From the NCBI GenBank assembly GCA_038108155.1, contig JAYNHP010000003.1, positions 1 to 64,000 on the forward strand: a stretch of 64,000 nt of DNA. The letters run 5' to 3'. Below are positions 54,551-63,072 of this stretch, one piece after another; the first letter of the stretch is position 1; each line of letters begins with the position of its first letter. A program made the translations under genes and the position numbers. Under the pieces are notes generated by a model, which saw nothing but the letters and a program-made list of their open reading frames with translations, had not been told where the DNA came from and searched no databases. Origin of the DNA: MED-G20 sp038108155. Its GTDB lineage: Bacteria > Bacteroidota > Bacteroidia > Flavobacteriales_D > Parvicellaceae.

Positions 54551-54983
54551 TAAAAAATCAAAAAAAATAATTCTAAAACAATTGGAATATCCAAGCAAAG
54601 TACTTATTGCTTGGAGAGAAGCTATTGGAGGAAATGATGAATTTAGAGATTTTTTAATTAAAAGTCCCTACAAGGAATTAGGTATATTTTGTTTTGCTAT
54701 TTTGAATGATAAAAAATCTAGAAAATGGTTGCTAGATAATAACTATGCTCATCTACTTGCAACCATCGAGGGAATTGAAGGTAAAGAATCTGCATTGGTA
54801 TTTCTTAAAAAAAATGGATTTGATTTATTATTCCACTTTGCAAGAAGTGCAGACTCTTGGGAAGATTCACAAATTTGGTTGCAAAAAAAAGACAAATTAT
54901 TATATGCTATTTCCCTAAAAATAGAATATATAAAGGATGAAATTGAATTAAGAAATCAAGATCCTCACAAAATAAATCCATAA
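54543..54983 (+). CDS. Hypothetical protein translationally coupled to mutB
   Basis: A 146-residue soluble, mostly helical protein without a signal peptide. It begins with a basic MSNKKSKKIILK segment. A central part is rich in aromatic and acidic residues (SRKWLLDNNYAHLLATIEGIEG, about 59-80), and the helical C-terminus is charged. I recognise no domain. Its ATG lies inside the mutB end with an eight-base overlap, so it is the third gene of the mutase operon. It is not MeaB, which would show a P-loop. A role in mutase assembly or regulation is only an inference from position. It abuts the convergent gene with no gap. Confidence 0.72.
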   Translation: MSNKKSKKIILKQLEYPSKVLIAWREAIGGNDEFRDFLIKSPYKELGIFCFAILNDKKSRKWLLDNNYAHLLATIEGIEGKESALVFLKKNGFDLLFHFARSADSWEDSQIWLQKKDKLLYAISLKIEYIKDEIELRNQDPHKINP

Positions 54984-55520
54984 CTATCGAATTAATTGAA
55001 TGGCTTCTGCAGCATCAATTATGTCTTCTGAAACAGAATCTTTTTCTGCTTGTTCTATTTCATTTTCTATTTCTTCAACAGTTTTTGTTGGTTCATGAGA
55101 ATTTTCATTGTGAGTTGAATCTGATGCATGAACTTCAGATGAGTGTGATTCTCCATCGTGACTGTCTTCACCGCCGATTGTCAAGTAAAAGCCAAAACCA
55201 CCACCACCTAGAGCAAGTATTAAACCAATTATTATAAATAATTTCTTTTTACTCTTTTTTGGAGTTGGAGCTTCAGTGCTAGATTCTAAGACTATTTCTT
55301 TTTCTTCTGCATCTACGGAGGAACTTACAGACTTTTTAACTGGTGGAGCAAGATCTTTAACTTTTAGTTTTTTAGGTCCTCCTTTAGCGTATATCTCTTC
55401 CAATCTAGCCATAACAGCATCTTCATCTTCTCTAAAGGTTCTGGTAATTCTTTTGGCTAAGTAATAGCGATCTGGATCGTTTTTTAAGAAAAAATTTTGA
55501 ACTTTTACTAAATATGACAT
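54984..55520 (-). CDS. Single-pass membrane protein with acidic periplasmic tail
   Basis: A 178-residue protein. The cytoplasmic N-terminal part (1-60) resembles a small folded domain with YYLAKRITRTFREDEDAVMARLEEIYAKGG. A Ser/Glu/Pro-rich linker follows, then KKSKKKLF and one membrane helix with many glycines (about 94-113). Residues 116-178 are rich in His, Ser, Glu and Asp. No enzymatic motif. It may link a cytoplasmic process to the envelope. It lies 63 bases from the upstream DUF2797 gene, so the two may be transcribed together. Confidence 0.7.
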   Translation of the reverse strand: MSYLVKVQNFFLKNDPDRYYLAKRITRTFREDEDAVMARLEEIYAKGGPKKLKVKDLAPPVKKSVSSSVDAEEKEIVLESSTEAPTPKKSKKKLFIIIGLILALGGGGFGFYLTIGGEDSHDGESHSSEVHASDSTHNENSHEPTKTVEEIENEIEQAEKDSVSEDIIDAAEAIQLIR

Positions 55521-55583
55521 AATTGATCTTTTTTTTAAATATATAAAAACTAATAATAAATAAGTTGTTGCTGGTTAATTATT

Positions 55584-56396
55584 TCAATATGAAAGTTCTA
55601 TTAAATATCCAGAATGTCTTCTTACATTAAAAACTAAGTCATTCTCGAATAACAAATATTGTCCTTTAATCCCCACCAGTTTTTCTTCGATTTCTGAAAT
55701 TTTGTCCAAATTTAAAGACTTTACTTTTTCAGGATATTTTATTACAGGGAAATTAATATCATAAAGACTTTCATCTTTTACTAAGTACTGTTTAAATTCT
55801 TCGTCAACATAAGGGAATAATTCTTCTCTTAAAGAAATTAAAGAATCTTGATTTATTTCATTTTGAAGCATTTTTCTCCAGTTGGTTTTATCACTTACAT
55901 GTTTTTTTAGTGAAATTTCTATTGCCCCTGCTGCTTGTCTATAAGGAACTCTTGCTATGATGAGTGCTTGTATAGCACCTTGATCAATCCATCGTGTTGG
56001 AATTTGACTTTCTTTGGTAACACCAACTTTATTTCCGGCTGTTTTAGACAAGTATACAATGTGGGGCTTCATATGGTGTTCCATTTCCCATTCGTAATCT
56101 CTCAGAGCAACTCCTAAATGAATTTTACTTAGCTCTGGTCTAATAATACTTTCAACCGCTAAGGGAGAGGATTTAAAGGCATCGTAAGACATGCCTTCAC
56201 CATAAGCTTTTCTAATTTTTTTACCAGTAACAACACAGTTTATAATTCCAGAAAAAGAAATTTTAATAGTCCTTCCAATTAAATCGTTTAATTTTACTTT
56301 TAAAGACGGAACCGTTGAGTCGTAAAGGGGTAAAGCATATTCTACTTCATCTCTAAGTTCAGAGTGCATCTTTCTAATATTACCATAATGGTTCAT
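55584..56396 (-). CDS. DUF2797 protein with a degenerate cysteine cluster
   Basis: A 270-residue cytoplasmic protein of the DUF2797 family, recognised by the stretches KVGVTKESQIPTRWIDQGA (about 123-141), YRQAAGAIEISLKKH and DKTNWRKML. As I recall the family, residues around 54-73 form a zinc-ribbon-like pair of CXXC motifs. Here the equivalent positions read Cys54-Val-Val-Thr57 and Ser70-Tyr-Asp-Ala73, and Cys54 is the only cysteine in the protein. The core is otherwise well kept. The family's function is unknown. It lies 27 bases after the TPR gene. Confidence 0.83.
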   Translation of the reverse strand: MNHYGNIRKMHSELRDEVEYALPLYDSTVPSLKVKLNDLIGRTIKISFSGIINCVVTGKKIRKAYGEGMSYDAFKSSPLAVESIIRPELSKIHLGVALRDYEWEMEHHMKPHIVYLSKTAGNKVGVTKESQIPTRWIDQGAIQALIIARVPYRQAAGAIEISLKKHVSDKTNWRKMLQNEINQDSLISLREELFPYVDEEFKQYLVKDESLYDINFPVIKYPEKVKSLNLDKISEIEEKLVGIKGQYLLFENDLVFNVRRHSGYLIELSY

Positions 56397-56423
56397 AGAA
56401 GAGATAAGAGATTTTGAATAAAA

Positions 56424-57716
56424 TTAAAGTGATTCAAGTTGTTTCTTAATCCTCGAATAGTTTTCCATATCGTCTAGGTTAAAATACAAACTTTTAAGCA
56501 CTTTAAGTGTTGATTTATCATTTGGGGAAAAAGATAAAACTCTCTCCAATAATGGAATTGCTTTTTTAAGCATATCATCGGCTTTTTTCATTTCAGACTC
56601 ATATTTATCGCCTGAATAATCTCCAGCTACAGATTTGTAAGTAATTGATTGGTTGTAATAAAGAGCTCCAAGATTATAATACGCATCTACATAAGTACTG
56701 TCTATTTTAATAGCATTTTCATAACCAGATATAGCCTTATTCATAAATTCGAAAGCAACCTCATGTTTATTTTCATCGTGGTATTTATTAGAAATATTAT
56801 CATAAGTAACACCAATATTAAAATGTAAAATTTTATTAGTAGGATTAGATTCAATGGCATTTTCGAGAGCTAATTGAGCTTTTTCGTTATTGCCCTTAGA
56901 ATACCAATAATTAAATTCTTCAATATTCAGAACATAATCTTTAGGATATCTTTCTTTTCCTTCTGCAATTATATTTAAAATTTGTTCTTCATCTTTCGTC
57001 TCACTTGCATTAAGTACTCTAATCATAGATTGGTACATCTCTGCTCCCTTACCATAATTATTATCTGCACACATTTTATAATATTTAAACGCTTCGTCTG
57101 TTTTTTTCATTTTTTCAGAAGATAGAGCAGCATTTATCATAGCAAGAGTATCAGTTAGAGATAAAATATTATACATTTCAATTGCCATTTTAAAGGAGCT
57201 AAAAGCATTTTCATAATTCTTTTTAATAAAATTATCAACACCAACATTAATAGATTGATTTCTGTATGTCATCATTTTATTTTTAATATCTGAAGTCCAT
57301 TGTTTTTTAGTATCTAGTTCTAAGCATTTAGAAAAAGAACCAAATGTAGATTTCTTCATTTTTTCTTCACCCAAAGCAGAAACTTCATCAAAAATTGAGG
57401 AATTATACGGAGACATCATCCAGTAATCTAAATAAATGGCTCCCCTGTAAAAATACATTTTAGTTTCGTCTTTTGACTTTACAAATGGAGTTTGTAATTG
57501 TTTGTTATAAGACTCGTCAATAGCTTTTTTTGCTTTAAGTAATATCGGAGTATTTTTTGCTAATTGAGTAGACCTTAAAGTAGAATCTGGAATTGATATC
57601 CATGAACTATTGTAATTGTTTCGAAACTCAGTTGCAGCTTCTGTTAACTGAAGTTTTTGAGCACTTCCAATTAATGTTAAGAGTATTAGTTTTACTAAAA
57701 TAATGTGTTTTTTCAT
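56424..57716 (-). CDS. Exported tetratricopeptide-repeat protein
   Basis: A 430-residue protein with a signal peptide (about 1-19, ending in GSAQK). The mature part is helical throughout, with several TPR units, for example AFKYYKMCADNNYGKGAEMY near 213, AQLALENAIESNPTNKILHFNIGV near 281, and AIKIDSTYVDAYYNLGALYYN near 335. TPR arrays mediate protein-protein contact; this one is probably periplasmic or outer-membrane associated. It starts ten bases after the gyrA stop, so it can be transcribed from the gyrA promoter, though a functional link is not evident. Confidence 0.85.
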   Translation of the reverse strand: MKKHIILVKLILLTLIGSAQKLQLTEAATEFRNNYNSSWISIPDSTLRSTQLAKNTPILLKAKKAIDESYNKQLQTPFVKSKDETKMYFYRGAIYLDYWMMSPYNSSIFDEVSALGEEKMKKSTFGSFSKCLELDTKKQWTSDIKNKMMTYRNQSINVGVDNFIKKNYENAFSSFKMAIEMYNILSLTDTLAMINAALSSEKMKKTDEAFKYYKMCADNNYGKGAEMYQSMIRVLNASETKDEEQILNIIAEGKERYPKDYVLNIEEFNYWYSKGNNEKAQLALENAIESNPTNKILHFNIGVTYDNISNKYHDENKHEVAFEFMNKAISGYENAIKIDSTYVDAYYNLGALYYNQSITYKSVAGDYSGDKYESEMKKADDMLKKAIPLLERVLSFSPNDKSTLKVLKSLYFNLDDMENYSRIKKQLESL

Positions 57717-57726
57717 TTTTTATTTA

Positions 57727-60324
57727 TTATTCGTTATCGTTGTTTGAATCATCATTAGATGTATCCGTTGAATGATCGTTGGAATCTGTAGAATTAACTG
57801 AATCTTCTGCAGTTGAATTTTCAATTCTTTCAATATTTTCATCGATTATTTCCTCTTCGTCGTCTTTTTCAACTTTAGCAACGGCTGCAATCTGATCTTT
57901 TCCTTTAAGATTAATCAATTTAACCCCTTGAGTAGCTCTTCCTTGTGATCTTATATCTGCAACGTGCATTCTTATTGTTAATCCTGATTTATTTATAATC
58001 ATTAAATCATCTTCATCGGTAACAGATTTAATAGCAATTAAATTTCCTGTTTTTTCTGTAACATTAAGTGTTTTAACTCCTTTTCCTCCCCTGTTGGTCA
58101 CTCGATAAATTGGTTCATTAGTTTCTGGATCGTTAAGTAAAGTTCTTTTTCCATATCCATTTTCAGAAACAACCATAATAGTTCTAGAAAAATCTTGGGC
58201 ACATACCATTCCGATAACTTCGTCTCCTTCAGAAAGAGTAATACCTCTAACACCAGATGCAGTTCTTCCCATTGAACGAACTTTAGATTCATTAAATCTA
58301 ATAGCTCTACCAGATTTAATTGCCATCAGAATTTCACTTTCTCCATTGGTTAATTTAGCCTCAAGTAATTCATCTCCTTCTCTAATTCCAATAGCGTTAA
58401 TACCATTCGTTCTTGGTCTAGAATAAGCCTCTAAACTTGTTTTTTTAATGATTCCTTTTTTGGTACACATTATAATATAATTATTAGATGTGTACTCTTC
58501 ATCTTTTAAATCTTTAACTACAACATAACCTTTTACTTTATCGTCTTGTTCAATGTTTATAAGGTTTTGAATAGCTCGACCTTTTGCTGCCTTGTTACCC
58601 TCTGGAACTTCGAATATACGCATCCAAAAACATTTACCTTTTTCTGTAAAAATTAAAAGCCAATTATGGTTAGTTGCAACAAATAATTCTTGTAGGAAAT
58701 CTTTATCTCTAGTAGCAGAACCTTTTGAACCAACTCCACCTCTATTCTGTACTTTATATTCGTTAAGGTTAGTTCTTTTGATGTAACCAGCATGAGAAAT
58801 TGTGATTGCAACTTCTTCATTTGGAATCAAATCCTCAATCTTCATTTCATTGGCAGAATATTCAATGATTGATCTTCTTTCATCACCAAATTTTTTCTTA
58901 ACTTCTTCCAATTCAGTCTTAATTATATCCATTCTTCTATCTTCTCTGTTAAGAATGTCTTTTAAATCTTCAATAACTTTCAATAAATCGTTGTATTCTG
59001 CTCTTAATTTATCTTGTTCTAAGCCCGTTAATTGTCTTAATCTCATTTCAACAATAGCTCTAGATTGAAGATCAGATAATTTAAACTTACTCATCAATTT
59101 TTCTCTAGCTTCATCAGGGCTCTTTGACGCTCTAATTAAAGCTATAACCTCATCAATATTATCTGAGGCTATAATTAAACCTTCCAATATATGAGCTCTA
59201 TCTTCTGCTTTTTTAAGCTCAAACTTCGATCTTCTGATAACCACTTCGTGTCTATGGTCTACAAAATGAACGATTAAGTCTTTTAAGTTTAAAACAACTG
59301 GCCTGCCGTTAACTAAAGCAATGTTATTTACTGAAAATGAGGTTTGTAGCGATGTATACTTGAATAATTTATTTAAAACAACATTAGGGATTGCATCTCT
59401 TTTAATTTCGTATACAATTCTCATTCCATTCCTGTCCGATTCGTCTCTAATTTCAGATATACCAACTAACTTACCTTCACTTACCAAAGAAGCAGTCTTT
59501 TGTATCATATCAGCTTTATTAACCTGATATGGAATTTCAGTTACTATAATAGCTTCTCTGTTTTCTCTAATCTCTTCAATGGTGGCTTTTCCTCTCATTA
59601 CAATTCTACCCTTCCCTTCATGAAAAGCATTTTTCACACCTTCGTAGCCGTAAATAGTACCACCGGTAGGAAAATCAGGTGCTTTTATGAATTCCATTAA
59701 TCCATCTATGTCAATTTCTTTATTGTTAATGTATGCTATCGTACCATCTATAACTTCTGTTAAATTATGAGGAGCCATATTGGTAGCCATACCAACTGCA
59801 ATTCCTGATGATCCATTTACTAATAAGTTAGGTATTCTGGTTGGCAGAACTGATGGTTCACTAAGAGAATCATCAAAATTGGGCGAAAAATCGACTGTAT
59901 CTTTTTCTAAATCTGAAAGCAGTTCTTCTGCAGTTCTTTTAAGTCTTGCTTCTGTATATCGCATAGCAGCAGGGCTATCTCCATCTACCGAACCGAAGTT
60001 ACCTTGACCATCTACCAGCGGATATCTTAAAGACCAATACTGAGCCATTCTGACCATAGTGTCGTAAACAGAAGAATCGCCGTGTGGATGGTACTTACCT
60101 AGAACATCCCCAACAATTCTAGCTGATTTCCTAAAAGAACTATTAGATCTTACACCAAGTTCAAGCATTCCATAAAGAACTCTTCTGTGTACAGGCTTTA
60201 AACCATCTCTTACATCAGGAAGTGCTCTAGAAACAATAACAGACATTGAATAATCAATGTAAGCCGTCTTCATTTCATCCTCAATACTTACAGGAATTAT
60301 TCTTTCACCGCTCTCTTCGCTCAT
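57727..60324 (-). CDS. gyrA: DNA gyrase subunit A
   Basis: The DNA-breaking subunit of gyrase, 865 residues. The catalytic Tyr123 sits in SPAAMRYTEARL. The quinolone-determining region reads HPHGDSSVYD with Ser84 and Asp88, the residues of quinolone-sensitive gyrases. The GyrA-box-like segment NRGGVGSKGSA near 518 and six beta-pinwheel blades (about 495-815) mark it as gyrase A rather than ParC. The C-terminal 50 residues are a strongly acidic Asp/Glu/Ser/Asn tail. A seven-of-eight match to the -7 box (TACTTTCG) lies 31 bases upstream. Confidence 0.97.
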   Translation of the reverse strand: MSEESGERIIPVSIEDEMKTAYIDYSMSVIVSRALPDVRDGLKPVHRRVLYGMLELGVRSNSSFRKSARIVGDVLGKYHPHGDSSVYDTMVRMAQYWSLRYPLVDGQGNFGSVDGDSPAAMRYTEARLKRTAEELLSDLEKDTVDFSPNFDDSLSEPSVLPTRIPNLLVNGSSGIAVGMATNMAPHNLTEVIDGTIAYINNKEIDIDGLMEFIKAPDFPTGGTIYGYEGVKNAFHEGKGRIVMRGKATIEEIRENREAIIVTEIPYQVNKADMIQKTASLVSEGKLVGISEIRDESDRNGMRIVYEIKRDAIPNVVLNKLFKYTSLQTSFSVNNIALVNGRPVVLNLKDLIVHFVDHRHEVVIRRSKFELKKAEDRAHILEGLIIASDNIDEVIALIRASKSPDEAREKLMSKFKLSDLQSRAIVEMRLRQLTGLEQDKLRAEYNDLLKVIEDLKDILNREDRRMDIIKTELEEVKKKFGDERRSIIEYSANEMKIEDLIPNEEVAITISHAGYIKRTNLNEYKVQNRGGVGSKGSATRDKDFLQELFVATNHNWLLIFTEKGKCFWMRIFEVPEGNKAAKGRAIQNLINIEQDDKVKGYVVVKDLKDEEYTSNNYIIMCTKKGIIKKTSLEAYSRPRTNGINAIGIREGDELLEAKLTNGESEILMAIKSGRAIRFNESKVRSMGRTASGVRGITLSEGDEVIGMVCAQDFSRTIMVVSENGYGKRTLLNDPETNEPIYRVTNRGGKGVKTLNVTEKTGNLIAIKSVTDEDDLMIINKSGLTIRMHVADIRSQGRATQGVKLINLKGKDQIAAVAKVEKDDEEEIIDENIERIENSTAEDSVNSTDSNDHSTDTSNDDSNNDNE

Positions 60325-60403
60325 AATCTATAATTTTATGTTTTTTTAAGATAAACGAAAGTATCATTTCTTTAACCATAATTACAAGTGTTTTGTCAAA
60401 CAT

Positions 60404-60412
60404 TTATCCACA
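60404..60412 (+). other. Single DnaA-box-like nonamer TTATCCACA
   Basis: A perfect consensus DnaA box in the 195-base gap between gyrA and clpC. No second good box is nearby, so it is more likely a DnaA regulatory site or chance than an origin. Confidence 0.45.
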
Positions 60413-60440
60413 AAATCATGTGCGAAAAGCAAATATTATG

Positions 60441-60459
60441 AACAATTAACAAAATTGTT
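60441..60459. repeat. Inverted repeat upstream of clpC
   Basis: Seven-base arms AACAATT (60441-60447) and AATTGTT (60453-60459) with a five-base spacer, directly before the candidate -7 box at 60466. It matches neither CIRCE nor the CtsR site, but its place suggests an operator. Confidence 0.35.
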
Positions 60460-60465
60460 GTTGAT

Positions 60466-60473
60466 TAAATTTG
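60466..60473 (+). promoter_or_regulatory. Candidate distal -7 box TAAATTTG for clpC
   Basis: Exact TAnnTTTG match 46 bases before the clpC ATG, just after an inverted repeat. If used, it gives a leader of about 40 bases, unlike the proximal box. Confidence 0.4.
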
Positions 60474-60504
60474 AAACGAATGTTTTAAATATGAAAAACA
60501 ATAT

Positions 60505-60512
60505 TAATTTTG
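60505..60512 (+). promoter_or_regulatory. Candidate proximal -7 box TAATTTTG for clpC
   Basis: Exact TAnnTTTG match seven bases before the clpC ATG, in the same tight position as boxes before pyrR, guaA and the glycosyltransferase pair. Confidence 0.45.
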
Positions 60513-60519
60513 ATAGAAT

Positions 60520-63072
60520 ATGGATGCTAAATTTTCACCAAGAGTTAAAGAAGTTATAAGTTACAGTCGTGAAGAAGCCTTAAGACTGGGCCACGACTAT
60601 ATAGGAGTTGAACATCTTCTACTTGGGATAATTAGAGAAGGAGAAGGAGTAGCTATGAAAATGATTGAATCCTCAGGAATAAATTCTAAAGAATTAAGAA
60701 AGAAACTAGAATCAAAATTAGATACTGGACAAATATCCGAACTCAAAAGTTCAGGAAATATTCCACTTCTGAAACAAGCTGAAAAAGTGTTAAAAATTAC
60801 CTACTTAGAAGCAAAACTATTTAAAAGCAATATGATTGGAACAGAGCATTTGCTTTTGTCTATTTTAAAAGAAGACAACAATATAGCCTCATCGCTGTTA
60901 AATGAACATAATTTAAATTATGATTCCATTAAAGAGGAATTAGATATAATGATGGAATCTGGTTATAAGCCTGAATCTTTTCCAGAATCTAAATACCCTG
61001 AATCTGCAGATGAAGATGATATAGAAAAAGATGACAGTTTTTCTAGTAGTACCTCTAAAAAGTCTACAGATAGCAAGTCCAAAACACCAGTCTTAGATAA
61101 CTTTGGACGAGATTTAACCAAATTTGCAGAAGACGACAAATTAGATCCAATTGTAGGCAGAGAAAAAGAAATTGAAAGAGTTTCCCAAATTCTTTCTAGA
61201 CGAAAAAAGAATAACCCATTATTAATTGGTGAACCAGGTGTTGGTAAATCTGCCATTGCCGAAGGTCTAGCACTAAGAATTACCCAAAGAAAAGTTTCTA
61301 GGGTACTTTTTAATAAAAGAGTTATTTCCCTTGACCTTGCATCTTTAGTTGCAGGGACAAAATACAGAGGACAGTTTGAAGAAAGAATGAAGGCGGTAAT
61401 GAGTGAATTAGAAAAGTCCCCTGATATTATTTTATTTATTGATGAAATTCATACAATTGTAGGTGCCGGAGGGGCTTCTGGATCACTTGATGCATCTAAC
61501 ATGTTTAAGCCTGCTCTTGCAAGAGGAGAACTTCAGTGTATAGGTGCAACCACTTTAGATGAATACAGACAATTTATTGAAAAAGATGGGGCTTTAGAAA
61601 GACGTTTTCAAAAGGTAATTGTAGAACCTACAAGTATTGAAGAAACTCTCCAAATCTTAGAAAATATAAAAGAGAGATACGAAGATCACCACAATGTAAA
61701 ATACTCTTCAGAGGCTATTAAATCTTGTGTTAATTTAACTGAAAGATATATTTCAGATCGTCACCTACCCGATAAAGCAATTGATGCTTTAGATGAAGTT
61801 GGTTCAAGAGTTCATATTACTAATATCAATGTTCCTGAATCAATCATAACTATTGAAAAAAATATTGAAGAAATTAAAGAACTGAAAAACAAGGTAGTAA
61901 GAAGTCAACAATATGAAGAAGCAGCTAGGCTTAGAGATTCTGAAAGAAAATTAAATGAAGAACTTGACAATGCTAAAATTAAGTGGGAAGAAGAAAGTAA
62001 AAACCACAGACAAGAAGTAACTGACGAAGACGTAGCTGAAGTTGTTGCCATGATGACAGGGATTCCAGTTCAAAAAGTTGCCGAAAAAGAAAGTGGTAAA
62101 TTAATGAAAATGGTAGATTCCATGAACGGAACTGTCATTGGCCAAAACGATGCTATTACCAAAGTAGTAAAAGCTATTCAAAGAAATAGAGCTGGCTTAA
62201 AAGATCCAAATAAGCCTGTAGGTTCTTTTATATTTCTTGGTCCTACCGGTGTAGGTAAAACACAGTTATGTAAAGTTTTAGCCAAGTATCTATTTAATAG
62301 TGAAGAAGCACTAATTAGAATTGACATGAGCGAATTCATGGAGAAATTTGCAGTATCTAGATTGATTGGAGCTCCTCCAGGATATGTAGGATATGAAGAG
62401 GGTGGTCAATTAACAGAAAAAGTAAGAAGAAAACCCTATTCTATAATTCTGCTTGATGAAATTGAAAAAGCACATCCTGATGTTTTTAACTTATTACTTC
62501 AAGTCCTTGACGATGGTAAGATGACAGACAGTTTAGGAAGAAATATTGATTTTAAAAACACTATAATAATCATGACTTCTAATATTGGTGCAAGACAACT
62601 ACAAGATTTTGGCACTGGGGTTGGATTTGGCACTAAAACAAGAACTGAAAATGACCAAGAAAATATTAAAGGAGTTATTCAAAGTGCACTTAAAAAGGCT
62701 TTTGCTCCAGAATTTCTTAATAGAATTGACGACGTAGTTATATTTAATTCTCTAGTTAAAAAAGATATTTTAAAAATTATAGATATAGAATTAGATAAAT
62801 TATTTAAAAGAATTAATTCTCTTGGTTACAAAGTAGAATTAACTAAAAATGCTAAGGAATATGTTGCTGAAAAAGGTTTTGACGAAAAGTATGGTGCAAG
62901 ACCACTTAATAGAGCAATTCAAAAATATATTGAAGATCCTTTAGCAGAAGAAATTATTCAAAAAAAGGTGAAAGAAGGGGATGTAATCAAAATTGATTTC
63001 GATAAAAAGAAAGAAGAAATTATTGTTATTATCGAAGATGTTAAAAAGAAATCAAAATCTAAAAAAGATTAA
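60520..63072 (+). CDS. clpC: Clp protease ATP-binding subunit ClpC
   Basis: An 850-residue HSP100 unfoldase that feeds substrates to ClpP. Order of parts: a double Clp-N repeat (about 1-150; FSPRVKEVISYSREEA, then GNIPLLKQAEKVLK), a Ser/Asp/Lys-rich linker (about 150-190), AAA-1 with Walker A GEPGVGKSA near 237 and FIDEIHTIVGAGG, and a UVR-type middle segment YEEAARLRDSERKLNEEL near 465. AAA-2 follows with GPTGVGKTQ near 576 and LLDEIEKAHPD. The middle domain marks ClpC rather than ClpA or ClpB. The C-terminus is lysine-rich. The 3' end overlaps the rhomboid gene by four bases. Confidence 0.95.
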   Translation: MDAKFSPRVKEVISYSREEALRLGHDYIGVEHLLLGIIREGEGVAMKMIESSGINSKELRKKLESKLDTGQISELKSSGNIPLLKQAEKVLKITYLEAKLFKSNMIGTEHLLLSILKEDNNIASSLLNEHNLNYDSIKEELDIMMESGYKPESFPESKYPESADEDDIEKDDSFSSSTSKKSTDSKSKTPVLDNFGRDLTKFAEDDKLDPIVGREKEIERVSQILSRRKKNNPLLIGEPGVGKSAIAEGLALRITQRKVSRVLFNKRVISLDLASLVAGTKYRGQFEERMKAVMSELEKSPDIILFIDEIHTIVGAGGASGSLDASNMFKPALARGELQCIGATTLDEYRQFIEKDGALERRFQKVIVEPTSIEETLQILENIKERYEDHHNVKYSSEAIKSCVNLTERYISDRHLPDKAIDALDEVGSRVHITNINVPESIITIEKNIEEIKELKNKVVRSQQYEEAARLRDSERKLNEELDNAKIKWEEESKNHRQEVTDEDVAEVVAMMTGIPVQKVAEKESGKLMKMVDSMNGTVIGQNDAITKVVKAIQRNRAGLKDPNKPVGSFIFLGPTGVGKTQLCKVLAKYLFNSEEALIRIDMSEFMEKFAVSRLIGAPPGYVGYEEGGQLTEKVRRKPYSIILLDEIEKAHPDVFNLLLQVLDDGKMTDSLGRNIDFKNTIIIMTSNIGARQLQDFGTGVGFGTKTRTENDQENIKGVIQSALKKAFAPEFLNRIDDVVIFNSLVKKDILKIIDIELDKLFKRINSLGYKVELTKNAKEYVAEKGFDEKYGARPLNRAIQKYIEDPLAEEIIQKKVKEGDVIKIDFDKKKEEIIVIIEDVKKKSKSKKD

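Noticed and set aside
58592..60007. Several plus-strand open frames opposite gyrA
   Set aside because: Antisense shadows of a strongly conserved coding region; no domains or start signals.
60404..60412. Chromosome replication origin at the DnaA box
   Set aside because: Only one good nonamer, no box cluster, no AT-rich unwinding element with repeats, and dnaA is not present.
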